Shown here in pieces: positions 6,259 through 10,656 of a DNA stretch of 10,656 bases. Origin of the DNA: Spongospora subterranea (Eukaryota > Endomyxa > Phytomyxea > Plasmodiophorida > Plasmodiophoridae); assembly GCA_900404475.1 (NCBI GenBank), contig OUQQ01000589.1:5399-16054 (forward strand), given 5' to 3'. Under the pieces are notes generated by a model, which did no database searches, had not been told where the DNA came from, and was given only the letters and a program-made list of their open reading frames with translations. Position numbers and translations under genes: made by a program. The first letter of the stretch is position 1; each line of letters begins with the position of its first letter.

Positions 6259-7589
6259 CTATCGAAAGACTTAAGGACACTGCGAAATTTTTAGAAGAAA
6301 GCATAGCCAGTGATTCCCAGCATATCAAAGTTTGCATTGACGATCAAATGGCAATGGAAGATTCTGTCCATCTGTATACGATCTTTTCGGACTCACAATT
6401 GTTCTTTTTCATGGAAGGAACATGGACCTATAAGAGAATTGAACAAGCGTGGCCAAGTCTATATGCGTCATCAAAATGTGTCGCGGCACTACATTTGAAG
6501 CAGCATGAATCCAGTATTCTTTTTCGAACGCTGCTTACTTCGATACTAAAAGCATCATCTGTGGCTGAAAAAACAGATGCTTTAGAAAACTTAGCAATGG
6601 TCGTCGGTGGAAATATGTTCTGTAAAGTCAGCGCGTTTCAGGTAATAATTTTGTTTGATAAAAGATCAAGTTCTTATCGGATCTGACAGGCCCAGGAATT
6701 GCACATGCTGTTATTCAGGGAACTACTGGGATTGGGCACACTCCAAACACAGGGTTTCCTCGAGTCAACCGTTGACGGCGTTGATGCCATCATAGTGGAG
6801 AATTTAGATTTGCTCAAACAGTATTTGTCCATTCTACTTTTCTACCATCAACTACTTTCTGGTGGATGCCGCCTTTTGGAGCGGATAGCTTTAATCAGTG
6901 GGTCATATTTTCAGCGAGATGAATTCATACATGCCTTGCTATGTTTGCCAATTTTGGCCAATCGCTCAACAGGCACACCTGGCCCTGCTGAAATCAAACA
7001 TTTATCCAATCCAACAGCAACAGGAGCAGGATTAAAAAGTGATGCCTCCATCACCGCTCCAACTTTGCATAGGATCTTATCGCCAATCAAGCCAAATCAG
7101 CCCGTTTTGGAGATCGTTGAAGAACATATGTCGCCAGTTCAGCGAAAGCTTGTTGAAATTGACCATCTACAGGCGGCGGTTAGTTTCCAGATGATTGCTG
7201 TTTTTGATCAAGCCAACCATATGCCAACCGAAGGATTAAACTTGGACAGGGAATATCTTCTTACACTCTTGTCGGGCTCTAGCGAGTACTGTGAAAAAAG
7301 GGTCCCACGCTCTTTTATGCGTATTTCCCATCTTTTGAGGGTGCCCTGTTCTCCTCACGTTGGTTGTCTCCTATATATGCATGCTTTCATACTATATTGG
7401 CTTTGTAAAGGTAACGGGCGAATCCGCAAGATCATCAGATCAAAATGTTTTGCCGAAATGCAGCTTCTTTCTGGTCCTTTGATAAAAAACCGCGTGCAAT
7501 GTTCAACAGATTCCTTCTTTTACGCTAAAGGAAAAGCTCTCGTTCAATTGCTGCTAGACGATATTCTTCAAGACATAAATGATGATTAA
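6259..7589 (+). CDS. Unrecognised helical protein, C-terminal 427 residues
   Basis: I do not recognise a family. Exons 6259-6641 and 6690-7589 join across a 48-nt intron (GTAATA...TCTGACAG, phase 0), without which the frame ends at 6686. The first exon begins after CATTCTAG and reads AIERLKDTAKFLEESIASDS, TYKRIEQAWPSLYASSKCVA and KTDALENLAMVVGG. The long last exon is rich in Leu-heavy helices (AQELHMLLFRELLGLGTL, KQYLSILLFYHQLLSGG, GKALVQLLLDDILQDINDD at the end) with a polar, probably disordered insert around ATGAGLKSDASITAP. No signal peptide, membrane span, zinc ligands or catalytic motif seen. It looks like a helical-repeat scaffold or complex subunit. The N-terminus must lie upstream, perhaps in 5868-6174 or 5457-5684. 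Its stop is 49 bp from the convergent HDAC stop. Confidence 0.7.
6642..6689 (+). other. Intron, 48 nt, in the unrecognised gene
   Basis: GTAATA follows GCGTTTCAG and TCTGACAG precedes GCCCAGGAATTG; the interior is AT-rich. Removal keeps phase 0 and joins two long open exons. Confidence 0.75.
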
Positions 7590-7638
7590 CATCCTCCATG
7601 GTCACTCCTCAATTTGATTATCATAAACCATAATTCTA
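7590..7638. other. 49-bp gap between two convergent stops
   Basis: Only 49 bp separate the TAA of the plus-strand gene from the TGA of the HDAC gene on the minus strand. No AATAAA is visible on either strand in the gap, so both transcripts probably terminate inside the other gene and overlap at their 3' ends. Confidence 0.6.
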
Positions 7639-9338
7639 TCAAATTGGCAATTTCAAATTGGTTTCTGCAATAGATGTTAATACTTCAACGACAGCTTCGA
7701 CATCAACATCTGCTTTCCGACATGAGGCTTCTGAAACTATACACGGTTCTGGGTTATCATCGTCCACATTGACAAAATTCGCCATTTCGTTGGCTTCTGC
7801 ATGGATGAGACTTGACATTAACGATATTTTCTCGATTAAACTTGCTGCCTGGGCGTCTAGCATTGAAACGCGGTCATCAGGCTCTTTAAAGCAATTCCAG
7901 AATTGACCGTGTACTTTTCTCACTTTCTCAATAAGCGATTTTAATGCAAGTGAAGACAAATTCTGTGAGGATTGTCAGACGATTACAGCATTCAATGGTT
8001 ATTCCTATTCTGTGTGTACCTGCTTCCGTGTCAACCGTTTTGGAATTGGAAGCTCGCTTAAATGGTCATCCCCTTCAACAAGTACTTTAACACATGCATT
8101 CGTACATGCAGTTATGGAATCGAGATTGTAGCCGCCTTCCAAAGCCAGCACAATTCTGGGGTTGACTTTCCGAAGTAGTGCCATCATGCGAGCGAAACCT
8201 TCAGGGGTGACCAGCATCCCTCCCCTGGAAACAAACACGATTAATCGCAACAATAAAGAAGCGGCTGTCACAAGATATGTACAGAGGATCTCCTTCGCAT
8301 GCATCGAATCCGGCAGAAATCAAAATAAAATTTGGGTTAAACTCCTTGGCAATAGGGATGAAAACTTGCTCCATCACACTTAGAAAGGCATCGTCACCCA
8401 TATTACCATAAGGAAGTGGAACATTCACTGTCAGACCCTCGGCGGGTTCTTCTCCAACATCTTCAACCAAACCTGAGCATGGATAGAACCCGCTTCCCCG
8501 ATGTATGGATTGAAATAAGACGTTTGGATTGTCATAAAATATTTCCTCTGAGCCATTTCCTATAACCGAATAAGGAAAGGATCATCTAGCGCAAACGTGG
8601 TCACCATGGTGAACGTCCCAATCGAAAACCAGGATCCGTTCCACTTCTGGATGCCGCTTCAACATAACGTTCGCTGGTGCAGTATAAGTTCTAAGCTGAC
8701 TCCACAGAATTATCACTTTTTACCAGCAATCGCTACGCTGTTCAGTAAGCAAAACCCAGAAGGTCCATCAGGGCCAGCGTGGTGTCCCGGTGGCCTCATT
8801 ACTGAGAACCCGTCGTGGATATAACCAGATACAACCAGATCGCACAAATCTGAGAACGTTTGTCGTTACTAGTTAAATTCAGCTGACAATTGGCAGTGTT
8901 CACCAATGAGCCCTCCTGCCGCCAATAGAGCAGCCTGTTTTGATCCAGAAGATAGATATGTGTCGGAGTCGATAAACGTGGGAGCGCCGTCGTTAATTGA
9001 ACCTGTTGTATGCAAGTAAATTACGGGAAAAGTAACTGAATTGCGAACATCTTTACAGTTCATTATCAGATTGATATGAGCTTCACTATGGGTTGTCTCA
9101 AGTTCGTCTAATGAAGCAGGTCTGGCTGGAACCATAATGCATTTATCAGCGAGGCCTGAAACAGCTAAACCATCCTGATATGAAGCAGCGACAATTAACT
9201 GCCACTTCATGCCCATCAGTGTTTGTTGTTAGCACATACCCATATTGCCGAAGTTCGACCGGGATGCTCGACATGGGAAACCCCTTCCGGCAGTCTATGG
9301 TCATTACATCTCTCGTCGTACACAAGGCCAGTGCACAT
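7639..9338 (-). CDS. Class IIb-like (HDAC6/HDAC10-type) histone deacetylase, single domain, complete
   Basis: Eight exons (9338-9240, 9174-9057, 9002-8904, 8849-8724, 8673-8605, 8559-8283, 8224-8020, 7962-7639) join through seven GT-AG introns of 45-65 nt, all in phase, into 438 residues. It opens MCTGLVYDER, like the start of HDAC10. Zn/catalytic residues are present: His128-His129 in VMRPPGHHAG, Asp167 and His169 in FDWDVHHGNG, Asp256 in SAGFDACEGDPLGG, and Tyr295 in LALEGGYNLDS; Tyr, not the His of class IIa vertebrate enzymes. The family removes acetyl groups from lysines (histones, tubulin, polyamines depending on member); the substrate is unknown. Residues ~332-438 are a Glu/Asp-rich tail without a ZnF-UBP, and there is no second deacetylase domain. 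ATG 9338 is chosen because splicing the 5' exon puts a TGA just before it. Tail-to-tail with the unknown gene. Confidence 0.9.
8225..8282 (-). other. HDAC intron 6, 58 nt (example of the gene's short introns)
   Basis: GTACAT...GTTTCCAG interrupts GAT-CCT-CTG; removal restores the invariant EGDPLGG followed by VTPEGF. The other introns are 9175-9239, 9003-9056, 8850-8903, 8674-8723, 8560-8604 and 7963-8019 (65, 54, 54, 50, 45 and 57 nt). The 9003-9056 intron is a multiple of three and is called from the GTAAAG donor and CAACAG acceptor, so it is the least certain. Confidence 0.85.
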
Positions 9339-9343
9339 CGCTC

Positions 9344-9390
9344 CTGGTGTGTGAGAGAGAGAGAGAGAACCGATCGGACTACGGACTTAC
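9344..9390 (-). other. Probable 5' UTR intron of the HDAC gene, 47 nt
   Basis: On the minus strand a perfect GTAAGT donor (9390) is followed by a TC microsatellite serving as pyrimidine tract and by CACACACCAG (acceptor at 9344). Joining the exons creates TCG-TGA-GCG-ATG, a stop directly before ATG 9338, so the upstream exon (from about 9490 to 9391) is likely untranslated. A spliced leader at the same acceptor is the alternative. Confidence 0.6.
9353..9368 (+). repeat. (GA)8 microsatellite, preceded by a short GT run
   Basis: Eight GA units follow GTGTGTG (9347-9353). On the minus strand this is the (TC)8 polypyrimidine tract of the HDAC 5' splice acceptor, so length changes could affect splicing. 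Confidence 0.9.
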
Positions 9391-9516
9391 ACGATACCCC
9401 CTCAATTGTAAAACCCTCGTGAAAAATAATCCTCTTTTCCAGCGCAAACAGTACTGTCTGGACTTGAAATCCTGGTCGGCAATCGAATTCATGTTTGTAA
9501 CCGAACCGAAATGACG

Positions 9517-9522
9517 TTTATA
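9517..9522 (-). promoter_or_regulatory. Candidate TATA box (TATAAA) of the HDAC gene
   Basis: CTATAAACG on the minus strand lies about 25-30 nt upstream of position 9490, which would place transcription start at or just past an out-of-frame ATG at 9492. The position fits the proposed 5' UTR exon; a match of six bases is weak evidence alone. Confidence 0.35.
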
Positions 9523-9584
9523 GCGAGTTCTCGAAGGTCGTCAACTCCTCAGTAGTTGATGCTCCACGACAACTGGAAGCGACT

Positions 9585-9893
9585 ATGTTCAAAGTTACTG
9601 CATTTCAAGTGCATTTTAAGGATCAAAACTACAACGCAGGCGATATGGCAGACCAATGCGTCGGATTGCTTTGCGAGTGGAATGTTTACAGAACTATCGT
9701 GGTAAAATTCTGCTCCAGACGCACCATAACTACTCGCAACACAAAAACGTGTTTCGCGAAACGAGTACTCCTGAGCCAGTCAAGCGGAATAGCGGCGCGA
9801 AATTTCCCACCTGACATGCGTTGTCAAGATTATTGTGGATTGAGTTACCTTGAGGAAAAGGTTGATGAAAGGTACATAGTAGAACTATCTTAG
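9585..9893 (+). CDS. Possible 102-aa protein divergent from the HDAC gene
   Basis: I do not recognise it. The frame is open for 131 codons from 9501 and contains ATG 9585 (MFKVTAFQVHFKDQNYNAGD), with Cys-containing segments (DQCVGLLCEWNVYR, MRCQDYCGLSYLEEK) and ends at TAG 9891-9893. A GTAAAA donor at 9701 and GAGCCAG acceptor ending at 9780 would remove an in-frame Thr/Arg-rich stretch, so it may be spliced. No signal peptide or membrane span. It would share a promoter with the HDAC gene. An overlapping 81-codon minus-strand ORF is equally long-lived, so chance cannot be excluded. Confidence 0.33.
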   Translation: MFKVTAFQVHFKDQNYNAGDMADQCVGLLCEWNVYRTIVVKFCSRRTITTRNTKTCFAKRVLLSQSSGIAARNFPPDMRCQDYCGLSYLEEKVDERYIVELS

Positions 9894-10146
9894 ATTGTGC
9901 AAACTGATTGTAGGTGATGTCACAAGGGATGTTGCTAATAAAATGCAATTGGATGTTATCTAAATGATCGATCAATAGAAGCGATTGTTGAACGGAAAAT
10001 TAAAGTTGGATGTAGAGATACCGGTACGATGAGAACGATTAAGAATGACTTTTCCTTCATTAACTTTCATGTGATTCTGCCATAGTAGATATGTCGCCAT
10101 AGTGGTCAACATAGCATGACTTGCCTGTTTATATCGGTTTTCATTG

Positions 10147-10169
10147 TTTTTTTTTGTTTTTTTTTTTAG
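10147..10169 (+). promoter_or_regulatory. T9-G-T11-AG tract, strong 3' splice site or remnant poly(A) on the other strand
   Basis: Twenty Ts broken by one G end in AG at 10168-10169, followed by TTTCAG. This is the strongest pyrimidine tract in the window and would suit a cis or trans acceptor for a plus-strand gene to the right. On the minus strand it could be the A-tail of an old retroposed sequence, but no target-site duplication is evident. Confidence 0.4.
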
Positions 10170-10401
10170 TTTCAGCAAGTCTAAAAACTGGCTTTTAGTC
10201 TGAAAGATTGCAAATATATATCGAGAAAACCCGCAATCCTTGATGAGGAAAATTGAAATTCATCTTGTTAAGTAAGAAATTTAACAGGTTAGCGGTGACA
10301 AAAGTTCTAGACATGCCATGGAGGAAGGAAAAACACGAAGAAATTCACGACTTCCCCCTATGACGAAATAATGATTACCGGTGGAACTCAAACAATCTCT
10401 A

Positions 10402-10407
10402 TATAAA
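10402..10407 (+). promoter_or_regulatory. TATA box (TATATAAAGGC context)
   Basis: TATAAA sits in the near-consensus CTATATAAAGGC and is 46 nt upstream of ATG 10448, leaving room for a start of transcription about 30 nt downstream and a very short 5' UTR. Confidence 0.45.
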
Positions 10408-10447
10408 GGCATGGAGATGTGCGGTTTGAATGCTTGAAAAGTTGAAC

Positions 10448-10594
10448 ATGGTTTCAGAAACTTTTACGACAGATTTCAGGGTTATGGCTGCATTCGACCA
10501 AAAACGTCAAAATACACGCCAATGGAGCACTATAGTGCAATTTTCAGTAGGGCCATCGCTTTTCAGGACGTTTCGTCGGCAAGTTCGAACCTAG
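10448..10594 (+). CDS. Possible small ORF behind a TATA box, 48 aa
   Basis: I do not recognise it. ATG 10448 (MVSETFTTDFRVMAAFDQKR) runs 48 codons to TAG 10592-10594, ending RTFRRQVRT. It follows the TATA element at the right distance and may be a first exon of a gene continuing beyond the window; no obvious donor is seen before the stop. The ORF is short enough to be chance. Confidence 0.25.
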   Translation: MVSETFTTDFRVMAAFDQKRQNTRQWSTIVQFSVGPSLFRTFRRQVRT

Positions 10595-10656
10595 AAATTG
10601 CCTTGAATTGCCTTCAATAACTCCTAATTAGAGAAAGTCAGCGCCTCGTTGAGCCC

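Larger units (their letters stand above)
9894..10447. other. AT-rich intergenic stretch
   Basis: No supported gene. The stretch holds the T-tract acceptor at 10147-10169, a short ATG-AGG-AAA ORF ending next to GTAAGAAA (about 10243-10280) that might be a tiny exon, and the TATA-like element at 10402. The long minus-strand open frame in this area merely reads the T-tract as Lys and Asn codons. Confidence 0.5.

Noticed and set aside
8597..8824. Plus-strand ORF opposite HDAC exons 4 and 5
   Set aside because: The minus strand encodes the invariant HDAC PPGHHA and DVHHG motifs here.
9972..10178. Minus-strand Lys/Asn-rich ORF
   Set aside because: Its first part is simply the T-tract read backwards; no start context or motif.
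10583..10592. GTTCGAACC resembling a tRNA T-loop
   Set aside because: No 5-bp T-stem, anticodon arm or acceptor stem can be formed around it.

Overview
The window looks like a compact metazoan nuclear genome. Its introns are 45 to 84 nt long, have GT-AG ends and often keep reading phase on both sides. Genes are packed closely and alternate between strands, and intergenic DNA is AT-richer than the exons. Short introns and gene density would suit an enoplean nematode such as a Trichuris or Trichinella relative, but the sequence does not prove the taxon. There is no sign of a bacterial operon, phage, CRISPR array or complete transposon.

Layout. Positions 1-681 (+) hold the 3' end of a Nopp140/NOLC1 nucleolar phosphoprotein gene. 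Positions 1045-1840 (+) hold a complete two-exon RNPS1 gene, with a doubtful small minus-strand gene in the gap before it. Positions 2246-3324 (-) hold a complete two-exon UBE3D-type ubiquitin ligase gene, tail-to-tail with RNPS1. Positions 3397-5456 are hard to read: a short plus-strand exon runs into a 46-bp tandem repeat, and it is followed by open segments, a small secreted-protein ORF (4126-4434) and a pair of candidate exons around a well-formed 50-nt intron (4574-4623). Positions 5457-7589 (+) hold a small coiled-coil ORF, candidate exons broken by in-frame stops, and two firm exons of an unrecognised helical protein. Positions 7639-9338 (-) hold a complete eight-exon class IIb-like histone deacetylase gene, tail-to-tail with the unknown gene across 49 bp. 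Positions 9339-10656 hold the HDAC promoter and 5' exon, a 102-codon plus-strand ORF, a strong T-tract 3' splice site and a TATA-preceded 48-codon ORF.

The recognisable genes are housekeeping genes: nucleolar RNP assembly (NOLC1), exon-junction/ASAP-PSAP splicing control (RNPS1), ubiquitin transfer (UBE3D) and deacetylation (HDAC). They do not form one pathway; their closeness reflects genome compaction. All intron coordinates were derived by hand from splice signals, phase and family similarity. They are strongest for HDAC, UBE3D and RNPS1 and weak between 3397 and 6174.
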